This document shows, piece by piece, positions 1-5,926 of a stretch of 9,260 bases of DNA. The translations under genes were made by a program, and so were the position numbers. Location: contig DATKFJ010000062.1 of NCBI GenBank assembly GCA_035511435.1, positions 1-9,260 of the forward strand, given 5' to 3'. Within the stretch, counting starts at the first letter, position 1. Each line of letters begins with the position of its first letter. The stretch comes from JAMXLO01 sp035511435 (GTDB taxonomy: Bacteria > Pseudomonadota > Alphaproteobacteria > Acetobacterales > Acetobacteraceae). The notes under the pieces are model-generated. The model was not told the DNA's origin, made no database searches, and saw only the letters and a program-made list of their open reading frames with translations.

Positions 1-734
1 GCATGGGGTTCAATAATGCGGGGCTGCAAGCCTATCTGCGTCGGCTCGCGGTGCGGCCGACCGGCGTGGCGCTGCTGGGTGCCAACGTCGGCATCAACAA
101 GGAGGGTGCCGATCCGGAACGGGATTACCCCGCACTGATCGCCGCGGTCGCGCCGTACGCCGACTATGCGGTCATCAACGTATCCTCGCCGAACACGCCC
201 GGGCTGCGCGACCTGCAAGGCGAGGCGCAGCTGCGCGCGATCCTGCGTGCCGTCGCGACGCAGGTGCCGAACCGGCCGCCGGTGCTGGTGAAGATCGCGC
301 CCGAGTTGAGCGATGAAGCGCTGGCAGCGCTGGTGGAAACCTGCGTGGCCGAGGGTGTTCAGGGATTGATCGTGTCCAACACGACGATTTCCCGGCCTGC
401 GGGGCTTCGCTCGCCGTTCGCGGGTGAAGCCGGCGGCCTGTCCGGCGCGCCGCTGTCAGGTTTGTCCACCGCCGTGCTGGCGCGCGCGTTCCTGCTGGCG
501 CGGGGCCGGCTTGCGCTGATCGGTGTCGGCGGCGTCGCGACGGGGCAGGACGCGCTGACGAAAATCTGCGCCGGCGCGTCGCTGGTGCAGCTTTACACCC
601 GGTTCGCCTACGCCGGCCCGGCACTGATCCCGCGGCTGAAGCGGCAGCTTGCCACGTCGCTGCGCGGCGCGGGTTTCTCCACGATCAAGGACGCGGTGGG
701 CAGCGCGGCGCAACGTCTGGCAGAATACGGCTGA
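1..734 (+). CDS. pyrD: Dihydroorotate dehydrogenase (quinone), class 2, 5'-truncated by window edge
   Basis: Oxidises dihydroorotate to orotate in pyrimidine biosynthesis, using FMN and passing electrons to membrane quinone. The reading frame is open from the first base. The first ATG (base 3) is not the true start: it is the Met of the internal RMGFNN motif, and bases 1-2 (GC) fit an Arg codon before it. About 243 C-terminal residues are present of a family length near 350. Counting from that Met, visible motifs are GANVGINK (26-33), the catalytic-loop NVSSPNTPG (59-67, with the class 2 catalytic Ser among S61/S62), VKIAPELS, SNTTISR, GGLSG, the FMN-phosphate loop GVGGV and GASLVQLYTRF. Ser rather than Cys at the active site supports class 2 over class 1. 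The stop overlaps the next start by one base (TGATG), suggesting translational coupling. The N-terminal membrane-association helix lies outside the window. Confidence 0.96.
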   Translation, partial: MGFNNAGLQAYLRRLAVRPTGVALLGANVGINKEGADPERDYPALIAAVAPYADYAVINVSSPNTPGLRDLQGEAQLRAILRAVATQVPNRPPVLVKIAPELSDEALAALVETCVAEGVQGLIVSNTTISRPAGLRSPFAGEAGGLSGAPLSGLSTAVLARAFLLARGRLALIGVGGVATGQDALTKICAGASLVQLYTRFAYAGPALIPRLKRQLATSLRGAGFSTIKDAVGSAAQRLAEYG

Positions 735-1600
735 TGGAACATTTATCCGGCTTCGCGCCACTCGCTGACCGCTTCGACGGCTTCGTCCTGGACCTGTGGG
801 GCGTCATCCATGACGGGGTGAATGGCTTTCCGCACGCCGTGGACTGCCTTGCGCGGCTGCGCGCCGCCGGCAAGCGAACGCTGTTGCTGTCGAATGTGCC
901 GCGACCGAACGATGCGGTGCAGGTGATGATGCGGGGGATGGGGATCGCCGACGATCTCTACACCGACATCCTGACCAGCGGCGAGGCGGTGCGCCGCGCA
1001 TTGCAGCGTCCGCCCGATCTGTGGTGGGCGGAACTCGGCTTGCACGTGTTCCATCTTGGCCCGGAGCGCGATCGCGGTGTGCTGGAAGGCCTGCCGCTGA
1101 CCAAGGTGCCGCACCCGAGCGAGGCCAATTTCGTGTTGAACACCGGGCCGGACGATCATCGCAATCCCACCGATCTCGCCGAGTTCGAGGCGGTGCTGCA
1201 GGACTGCGCGCGGCATCGCCTGCCGATGATCTGCGCCAACCCGGACCTGCAGGTGATTCGCGGCGGCGTGCGCGTCCTGTGTGCCGGCGCGCTGGCGGTG
1301 CGATACCAGGAACTCGGCGGCGACGTGCGCTCGCTGGGCAAACCGGATCCGGCCATCTACCAGCCCGTGCTGCAAAGCCTCGGGCTGCCGATCGAGCGCG
1401 TGCTGGCCGTGGGCGACGCACTGCACACCGATATTGCGGGGGCGGCGAGCGTTGACCTCGCATCGTGCTGGGTGTTGAGCGGCATCCATGGCGAGGCCCT
1501 GTTGGCCGGACCGGATCGCTATGACGTCGTCAAGGCGGAAGCGGCGGCGGAACAAGCCTGCGTCGCACCAATTGCGACCATCCCGCGCTTCGCGTGGTGA
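734..1600 (+). CDS. HAD superfamily class IIA hydrolase (TIGR01459-like)
   Basis: A 288-residue soluble protein of the HAD phosphohydrolase superfamily, subclass IIA (NagD-like cap between motifs II and III). Motif I is the LDLWGVIHDG stretch with nucleophile D20. The usual second Asp of DxD is replaced by Trp (W22), which I recall as typical of the alphaproteobacterial TIGR01459 group. Motif II is LLLSN (S53), motif III is GKPDP (K203), and motif IV is GDALHTDIAG (D228 and D233), so the Mg-binding machinery looks complete. The start ATG overlaps the pyrD stop by one base, so the two genes are probably co-transcribed and coupled. The substrate is unknown; a small phosphorylated metabolite or nucleotide is only a guess from the family and the pyrimidine-gene context. 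Confidence 0.9.
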   Translation: MEHLSGFAPLADRFDGFVLDLWGVIHDGVNGFPHAVDCLARLRAAGKRTLLLSNVPRPNDAVQVMMRGMGIADDLYTDILTSGEAVRRALQRPPDLWWAELGLHVFHLGPERDRGVLEGLPLTKVPHPSEANFVLNTGPDDHRNPTDLAEFEAVLQDCARHRLPMICANPDLQVIRGGVRVLCAGALAVRYQELGGDVRSLGKPDPAIYQPVLQSLGLPIERVLAVGDALHTDIAGAASVDLASCWVLSGIHGEALLAGPDRYDVVKAEAAAEQACVAPIATIPRFAW

Positions 1601-1721
1601 GCATCCGGCGCGGCGCATGCGGCATGAGGACAGGCGACGCCAGACGTGGAGAGGCTTCGGCGGGTCGCGCGATTGTGCGACAGCCGTGCAAGTTGTCATC
1701 CGCGCGAACCGGGTTGTCCGC

Positions 1722-1791
1722 ATGATTGCCCGGCGCATGATTGGCCGGCGCATGATTGCCCGGCCCATGATTGGCCGGCGCATGATTGGCT
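1722..1791 (+). repeat. 15-bp in-frame tandem repeat at the start of the YfiR-like gene
   Basis: Four full units and a partial fifth of ATGATTGSCCGGCSC begin at 1722, 1737, 1752, 1767 and 1782. Each starts with an in-frame ATG, and the units encode MIARR, MIGRR, MIARP, MIGRR and MIGW. Unit length is a multiple of three, so gain or loss of copies would lengthen or shorten the positively charged n-region of the signal peptide, or the number of possible start codons, without a frameshift. Confidence 0.9.
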
Positions 1792-2312
1792 GGGTTGTGG
1801 CGGCAGCACTTCTGCTGGGTTTCGCACCGCGGCTGGCAGCCCAGGACAGCGAGGTCGCCGCGGACGTGAAGGCGACATATGTGTCGAGGTTCGCATCGTT
1901 CGTCCAGTGGCCGGGTCCGGCTGCCGAATTTCCCGGTGATGTGTTCCCGGTCTGTGTCGCGGATGACGCAAGCGGGTTCGTGACCGTGCTGCAAAATGCC
2001 GCCAAAGGGCAGGCGATCGGTGGCCACAACGTCGTGGTGCGCGGTCTGCCGGCGGGAACCGCCAATCCAGCCTGCGCCGAGGTTTACGTGGCGGGTTCGC
2101 AGAGCGCCATTCTCACTGTGATGCGTGGCAAGCCGATCCTGACCATTACCGATGCGGCGATCAGCGTGGACACCAGGGGAATCATCAATTTCGTCATCCG
2201 GGAAAACCGCGTGCGGTTCGAGATCGACGAAGCGGCGGCGGCGACGGCGGGACTGGTGATCAGTTCGAAGCTGCTCAGCCTGGCGGTCTCGGTTCACTCG
2301 TCTGGCCGATAA
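1722..2312 (+). CDS. YfiR-like (DUF4154) periplasmic regulatory protein
   Basis: A secreted protein of the YfiR/DUF4154 family. In Pseudomonas YfiR is a periplasmic repressor that binds the CHASE8 sensor of the diguanylate cyclase YfiN. From the start used here it has 196 residues. Residues 1-20 are four MI(A/G)R(R/P) units, then comes a hydrophobic core (WVVAAALLLGF) and a likely cleavage after RLAA, so the mature protein begins near Q41. The conserved core opens with KATYVSRFASFVQWP and ends with FVIRENRVRFEID and the SSKLLSLA helix. Two cysteines, C78 and C118, match the spacing of one YfiR disulfide; a second pair is absent. The start is uncertain: ATGs at 1722, 1737, 1752, 1767 and 1782, plus GTG 1686 and ATG 1617, are all in frame, none with a clear Shine-Dalgarno. 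ATG 1767 would give the most ordinary signal peptide. The sensor kinase gene starts 13 bases after the stop. Confidence 0.83.
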   Translation: MIARRMIGRRMIARPMIGRRMIGWVVAAALLLGFAPRLAAQDSEVAADVKATYVSRFASFVQWPGPAAEFPGDVFPVCVADDASGFVTVLQNAAKGQAIGGHNVVVRGLPAGTANPACAEVYVAGSQSAILTVMRGKPILTITDAAISVDTRGIINFVIRENRVRFEIDEAAAATAGLVISSKLLSLAVSVHSSGR

Positions 2313-2320
2313 GAGGAGAG
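2313..2320 (+). promoter_or_regulatory. Ribosome binding site of the CHASE8 hybrid kinase
   Basis: The sequence GAGGAGAG contains the Shine-Dalgarno core AGGAG (2314-2318), 7 bases before ATG 2326 and directly after the YfiR-like stop (2310-2312). It fixes the kinase start. It is clearly stronger than anything upstream of the YfiR-like starts, which may make the kinase better translated than its putative periplasmic partner. Confidence 0.75.
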
Positions 2321-2325
2321 CCGGG

Positions 2326-4101
2326 ATGCCACGGCTCTGGCGACTGATCCCGATCATCGCACTGGTAACGGTGGTTGCGTTCCTGGTCACCGGCATCGGC
2401 ATGGCGCTCTACGTCGATCGCTCGAATGTCGCGCAGCGGCTTGACGAGACCGAAGTCCAGGCACAGACGCTGGCCGCGACGGTTCCGGCGGCACTGAGCT
2501 TCAACGACCGTCAGGCGGCAGAGGAATACGTCAACGCCATTCGCGCCAATCCGGACATCCAGCAGGCCGCCGTTTACGACAATGCCGGCCTTCTGTTCGC
2601 GGGCTGGAGCCGCGGCGGCCCGCTGCCTGTCCTTGCCGAGTTCGAGGCGCCTCACGCCGAGGCCGGCCATCTGATTGTCACGGCGCCGGTGGTGCAGGGC
2701 GGTTCGCAGATCGGCCTGGTCTATCTGCAATGCGTCACCGAGCCACTGGCGCAGCGGCTGCAGCGCTATGGCATCATCGGGCTGCTGATCGGCATGGCGA
2801 TCGTCGTTGTGTCGGTGCTCGCGATCACGCAGGCGGCGCTGACGCGGGCGAATGCCGAGCTGGCCGGCCGCGCGCGCGATCTTGCCGCGGCAAACGAGAA
2901 CCTGCGCGACGAGATCGCCCAGCGCGAGCGGGTGGAGGAGGCGCTGCGCCAGGCCCAGAAGATGGAGGCGATCGGGCAGCTGACCGGCGGTGTGGCGCAC
3001 GACTTCAACAACCTGCTTCAGGTGATCAAGGGAAATCTGGAGATGATGCTGCGGCGTCATGGCAGGGCGGGTGCCGAACCGGAGCTTGTGCGCATGGGCG
3101 AATCCGCGATGCGTGCGGCCGATCGGGCGGCGATGCTGACGCAGCGGCTGCTGGCATTCGCGCGCCGCCAACCGCTGGCGCCGACGCCGATCGACGCCAA
3201 CCAGCTTGTTGCCGGCATGTCGGACCTGCTGGGACGCACGCTGGGTGAAGCAGTGAACCTGCAGACGGTTGGCGCCAGCGGACTGTGGCAGACCCTTGCC
3301 GACGCCAATCAGCTCGAGAGTGCCTTGCTCAACCTTGCGGTCAATGCGCGTGATGCCATGCCGCATGGCGGCACGCTGACCATCGAGACGGCGAACGCGC
3401 ATCTCGACGAAGCCTATGTCCAGATGCAGCAGCCGGAGGATCTGCGTGCCGGGCAGTATGTCATGGTCGCGGTCACCGATACCGGACATGGCATGGCTCC
3501 GGAGGTGTTGCGCAAGGTGTTCGAACCGTTCTTCACCACGAAGGAGATCGGCCAGGGTACCGGCCTCGGCCTGTCGCAGGTTTATGGGTTCGTCCGCCAG
3601 TCGGGGGGGCACGTGAAGATCTACAGCGAGCCTGGGCAGGGCACCACGGTGCGGCTTTATCTGCCGCGCCTGCTGGCGAGTGACACCGACAGCGACGAAC
3701 CGGGAACGCAACGGGAGGTGCCGGCAACCGGCGGCAGTGAGACGGTGCTGGTCGCCGAGGACGAGGACGATGTGCGTACGTTCACCGTTGCGACCCTGCG
3801 TGAGCTGGGTTATCGCGTGCTGCCGGCAGCGGATGGTCACGCCGCGCTGCGGCTGCTGCGGATCCACACCGGCATCGATCTGCTGTTCACCGATATCGGG
3901 CTGCCGGGTGCGCTGAACGGGAGTCAGCTCGCGGACGTGGCGAAGGCATTGCTGCCGGACTTGCGTGTACTGCTTACCACGGGATACGCGCCGAACGCGG
4001 TGGCGAACGACGGGCGGGTCGATCCCGGCATGGAACTGGTGGCGAAGCCGTTCACGCAAGCGGAGCTGGCGCGGAAAGTCCGCGAGGTGCTGGATCGGTA
4101 G
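2326..4101 (+). CDS. Hybrid sensor histidine kinase with CHASE8-like periplasmic sensor and C-terminal receiver
   Basis: A 591-residue inner-membrane sensor kinase. TM1 spans roughly residues 8-30. Residues 31-147 form a periplasmic domain with DRQAAEEYVNAIRANPDIQQ and AAVYDNAGLLFA, the pattern of CHASE8, the sensor of the diguanylate cyclase YfiN. TM2 is about 149-168, followed by a coiled-coil linker (about 172-212). The HisKA H-box has phosphoacceptor H225 in VAHDFNN. The HATPase region has N-box N336/N340, DTGHG (D385), the F-box EPFFTTK and the G2 box GTGLGL (411-416). A receiver follows: acidic E478-D482, phosphoacceptor D523 in FTDIGLPG and K574 in AKPF. All catalytic residues are present. 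There is no GGDEF or DNA-binding output, so phosphate probably passes to a receiver or phosphotransfer protein encoded elsewhere. Adjacency to the YfiR-like gene suggests that protein is the periplasmic ligand; this is inferred from family pairing, not shown. Confidence 0.92.
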   Translation: MPRLWRLIPIIALVTVVAFLVTGIGMALYVDRSNVAQRLDETEVQAQTLAATVPAALSFNDRQAAEEYVNAIRANPDIQQAAVYDNAGLLFAGWSRGGPLPVLAEFEAPHAEAGHLIVTAPVVQGGSQIGLVYLQCVTEPLAQRLQRYGIIGLLIGMAIVVVSVLAITQAALTRANAELAGRARDLAAANENLRDEIAQRERVEEALRQAQKMEAIGQLTGGVAHDFNNLLQVIKGNLEMMLRRHGRAGAEPELVRMGESAMRAADRAAMLTQRLLAFARRQPLAPTPIDANQLVAGMSDLLGRTLGEAVNLQTVGASGLWQTLADANQLESALLNLAVNARDAMPHGGTLTIETANAHLDEAYVQMQQPEDLRAGQYVMVAVTDTGHGMAPEVLRKVFEPFFTTKEIGQGTGLGLSQVYGFVRQSGGHVKIYSEPGQGTTVRLYLPRLLASDTDSDEPGTQREVPATGGSETVLVAEDEDDVRTFTVATLRELGYRVLPAADGHAALRLLRIHTGIDLLFTDIGLPGALNGSQLADVAKALLPDLRVLLTTGYAPNAVANDGRVDPGMELVAKPFTQAELARKVREVLDR

Positions 4102-4131
4102 CGGTTGGGTGTGGGGCGGTGGTGCGGGGTC

Positions 4132-4163
4132 GTGGTTGCGGTTCGCCGTGGTTGCGGTTCGCC
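4132..4163 (+). repeat. Perfect 16-bp tandem duplication in the kinase-amidohydrolase gap
   Basis: GTGGTTGCGGTTCGCC occurs twice head to tail (4132-4147 and 4148-4163) in the 105-base gap between the kinase stop and the amidohydrolase start. The gap is otherwise G-rich on this strand and shows no convincing terminator or promoter. It may be a simple replication-slippage duplication; no function is visible. Confidence 0.85.
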
Positions 4164-4206
4164 GGAGGGGGGTTAAGCTGGCGGACAGCACGGGAAGGAA
4201 ACCGCC

Positions 4207-5241
4207 ATGACCGCCATGATCGACATGCATGCCCATTGGAAGCCCGCCGAAGTCGCGGACGCGCTGCGCGCCCGGACCAAGGAACCGCGCATCCTGCGCG
4301 ATCGGAACGGCGTCGAGGTGCTGAAGTCGCGGATGGGCGAAGAGGCGCTCGCGAATGCGTTCGATGACGTCGATTTCCATCTTGGCCGCATGGACCGCCA
4401 GGGAGTGGAAGTGAGCGTGCTGTCGTTGCTGGGGGGTTTCTGTTGGATCGAGTCCCAGTCGCCGGATGTGTCGGGACCGCTGTGTCGGCGGGTCAACGAC
4501 CGGCTTTCGGCGATTTGCCAGGAGCACCCCGGGCGCTTTGCCGCGTTTGCCGCGCTGCCGCTGGTGGACCTGTCCGCGGCCGCAGCCGAGTTGGAGCGGG
4601 CGCTCGGGCTGCCGGGGATGATCGGCGCGCAGTTGCCGGGCAATTTCTTCCTGACGCGCGATGACGCCGAGGCGATGCGTCCGTTGCTGGAGGTGGCCAA
4701 TCGGCACCAGGCGGTGCTGTTCATCCATCATGGTCCGCGGCCGGGCGATGCGTTTCCCAAGGTCGCGGGCGGCACGGACAACGCGCGCCGGCGCAACGGC
4801 ACGCTGGATATGCAGGCGAGCCTGTCGTCGGTGATGGTGACGCTGTGTCTGACCGACCTGCTTGAGTCGTACCCCGACGTTTCGATCCAGGTACACAATC
4901 TGGGTGGCAACATTCCGTATGAGGTCGAGCGGATGGATCACCGGAGCATGCTGGATACGCCGGAGGAGGAGTTGCCGTCTTCGCGGTTCCGGAAGGCGAA
5001 GGTGTTTGTGGATTGCAACTCGTTCGGGCCGCGCGCGATCGAGGCGGCGGTTGGTTTGTATGGTGCGGAGAGGATTGTGTGCGGCACCGATGGCAGCGCG
5101 TTCGGCGTGGACTGGACCAGGAAGGCGCTGGCGGACGCGCAGATCGGCGAGGAGGCGCGGGAGTTGATCCTGCACCGGAATGCAGCCGCGATGCTGGCGC
5201 GGGTTATGGGGGGTGTCGAGGGGAAGCGAGCGGCCGCCTGA
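4207..5241 (+). CDS. Amidohydrolase-fold metal enzyme, ACMSD-like (amidohydrolase 2 family)
   Basis: A 344-residue cytosolic TIM-barrel enzyme of the amidohydrolase 2 family (PF04909), which includes 2-amino-3-carboxymuconate 6-semialdehyde decarboxylase (ACMSD), gamma-resorcylate decarboxylase and some hydrolases. Expected metal ligands are visible: the HxH of DMHAHW (H8, H10), a central His in FIHHGP (H174 or H175) and the Asp of CGTDGS (D295). H230 in VHNLGGNIPYEVERM matches the HxGG...R signature that supplies the catalytic His in ACMSD. Spacing and length are close to ACMSD, but no neighbour belongs to tryptophan or nitrobenzoate degradation, so the substrate is unassigned and decarboxylation versus hydrolysis is open. 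ATG 4207 follows GGAAGGAA (4192-4200 region) at useful distance; ATG 4216 (MIDMHAH) is a possible alternative. The 105-base gap suggests expression separate from the kinase. Confidence 0.88.
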   Translation: MTAMIDMHAHWKPAEVADALRARTKEPRILRDRNGVEVLKSRMGEEALANAFDDVDFHLGRMDRQGVEVSVLSLLGGFCWIESQSPDVSGPLCRRVNDRLSAICQEHPGRFAAFAALPLVDLSAAAAELERALGLPGMIGAQLPGNFFLTRDDAEAMRPLLEVANRHQAVLFIHHGPRPGDAFPKVAGGTDNARRRNGTLDMQASLSSVMVTLCLTDLLESYPDVSIQVHNLGGNIPYEVERMDHRSMLDTPEEELPSSRFRKAKVFVDCNSFGPRAIEAAVGLYGAERIVCGTDGSAFGVDWTRKALADAQIGEEARELILHRNAAAMLARVMGGVEGKRAAA

Positions 5242-5260
5242 TACTGCTGGGCTGAGGCTC

Positions 5261-5340
5261 GGCTGGGCTGGGGGGCTGGGTGCGTGGCCCCCGGGCGGCT
5301 GGGGGTTGGGTGCGTGGCCCCCGGGCGGCTGGGGTCTGGG
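5261..5340 (+). repeat. 30-bp GC-rich tandem repeat downstream of the amidohydrolase
   Basis: Two nearly identical 30-bp units lie at 5281-5310 and 5311-5340, each starting TGCGTGGCCCCCGGGCGGCT and differing only near the end (GGGGGTTGGG versus GGGGTCTGGG). A degenerate partial copy precedes them (5261-5280). Each unit has a CCCCCGGG core able to base-pair and several GGG tracts. It sits 20 bases after the amidohydrolase stop (5239-5241), so it could act as a strong-secondary-structure 3' element, but it lacks a T-tract. The rest of the gap to 5400 shows nothing I can assign. Confidence 0.85.
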
Positions 5341-5405
5341 GATGCATGCGTTGGTTGCTAATGGGTCGGCGGCCAGGCGCCGAGCTTCACTGATCGCGGT
5401 ATCAC

Positions 5406-5438
5406 TTGACAAAACGCGCAAATTACAAAAACTGCGCG
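5406..5438 (+). promoter_or_regulatory. Candidate promoter/operator of the Phd-type antitoxin gene
   Basis: A consensus -35 hexamer TTGACA (5406-5411) lies in a short AT-rich island 48 bases before the antitoxin ATG. No good -10 is seen at 16-18 bases; AAAACT (5428-5433) is the nearest. An inverted repeat CGCGCA (5415-5420) / TGCGCG (5433-5438), separated by 12 A-rich bases, overlaps the spacer and -10 region. Phd/YefM antitoxins normally repress their own promoters by binding palindromes, so this is a plausible autoregulatory site. It is inferred from pattern and position only. Confidence 0.4.
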
Positions 5439-5458
5439 AGTGAAACGGTGAGGGCGCC

Positions 5459-5692
5459 ATGCGTGAAGTCCCCGCTACCGAATTTGCCCGGAATTTCGGC
5501 CAGTATCGAGAAATTGCCCAGCGTGAGCCGATTGCTGTCACCAGCCACGGCCGCGCCATGGGGTATTTCATCTCCGCCGTCGAATTCGAGGAGATGCAGC
5601 GGCTGAAGGCATTCGCCCGCCGCAGCCGCGCGGTCGCCGACCTGATCAAGGAAGAGATCGACCAGATGAACGCGGGCCACACAGGCGCCTAG
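5459..5692 (+). CDS. Phd/YefM-family antitoxin-like protein (no toxin beside it)
   Basis: A 77-residue protein with the Phd/YefM fold signature. The N-terminal half, MREVPATEFARNFGQY, then EPIAVTSHGRAMGYFIS and FEEMQRL, is the DNA-binding dimer domain: a helix, then beta strands containing the TxxGR-like element. The charged C-terminal part (about 50-77) would be the flexible segment that neutralises a toxin. In classical modules it represses its own operon and inhibits a RelE, Doc or PIN-domain toxin encoded immediately downstream. No such toxin frame is present in the 234 bases to the next gene, nor upstream, so it may be a solitary regulator, a remnant of a module, or a protein acting with a distant toxin. 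The start ATG 5459 follows GGTGAGGG (5447-5454), a moderate ribosome binding site. Confidence 0.85.
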   Translation: MREVPATEFARNFGQYREIAQREPIAVTSHGRAMGYFISAVEFEEMQRLKAFARRSRAVADLIKEEIDQMNAGHTGA

Positions 5693-5738
5693 CACGGCAC
5701 CTGCACGCGCTGTTGAATAACGGATGGTCAGGAGGTTC

Positions 5739-5852
5739 ATGGCGCTGCGTGGCCGTAGCTTGGGCTGGGTCGCGCCAAGGAGACCGCTACGCCCAGCGGC
5801 GAGTCACTTAACGGGCATGGGGTCACGGGCCTGTTGCCACTGCGGCGGCTAA
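5739..5852 (+). CDS. Doubtful small ORF, 37 codons, with Shine-Dalgarno AGGAGG
   Basis: ATG 5739 is preceded by AGGAGG (5730-5735) with only three bases between, which is short for efficient initiation. The frame encodes 37 residues, Arg-rich, ending in RACCHCGG with three cysteines and one histidine close together. Codon use is unlike the neighbours (AGG, AGA, CTA, TTA, TCA all occur), which argues against a real gene. It starts 46 bases after the antitoxin stop, where a toxin would be expected, but it has no resemblance to known toxins and is too short. I list it because of the position and ribosome binding site only. Confidence 0.15.
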   Translation: MALRGRSLGWVAPRRPLRPAASHLTGMGSRACCHCGG

Positions 5853-5926
5853 CCCCCAAGATCGATGCGGCAAGGGGGGTGAACGCAAGGTCAACCCGTT
5901 GAACTTATTGCATGAGGTAAATTGCC

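Noticed and set aside
1488..1721. Extension of the YfiR-like protein upstream to 1488 or 1617
   Set aside because: It overlaps the end of the HAD gene or yields a long Arg-rich stretch before the signal peptide, which would block export. It is simply an open frame in GC-rich DNA.
743..2402. Two long minus-strand frames (743-2065 and 1530-2402) antisense to the HAD and YfiR-like genes
   Set aside because: Low-complexity Arg/His/Gln-rich translations without motifs, opposite well-supported genes. The NHAPANHAPGNH stretch is only the reverse complement of the 15-bp repeat.
5261..5340. CRISPR array
   Set aside because: The units are directly adjacent without spacers and there are only two good copies; no cas gene is present.
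2275..5682. A minus-strand open frame of 1135 codons running antisense across the kinase, the amidohydrolase, the 30-bp repeat and the antitoxin gene
   Set aside because: Stops are rare on the opposite strand of GC-rich genes. The translation is rich in Arg, His, Gln and Pro with no domain pattern, it crosses both genes and non-coding gaps, and the plus-strand genes have clear family motifs.
5850..5886. Intrinsic terminator from the ACCCCC...GGGGGT pairing before the small lipoprotein gene
   Set aside because: Only about six pairs with a long loop and no T-tract, and it precedes rather than follows a supported gene by a useful distance.
5693..5926. A toxin gene partner for the Phd-like antitoxin
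   Set aside because: No frame in this stretch shows PIN, RelE/ParE or Doc/Fic features, and the longest plus-strand frame is only 37 codons.
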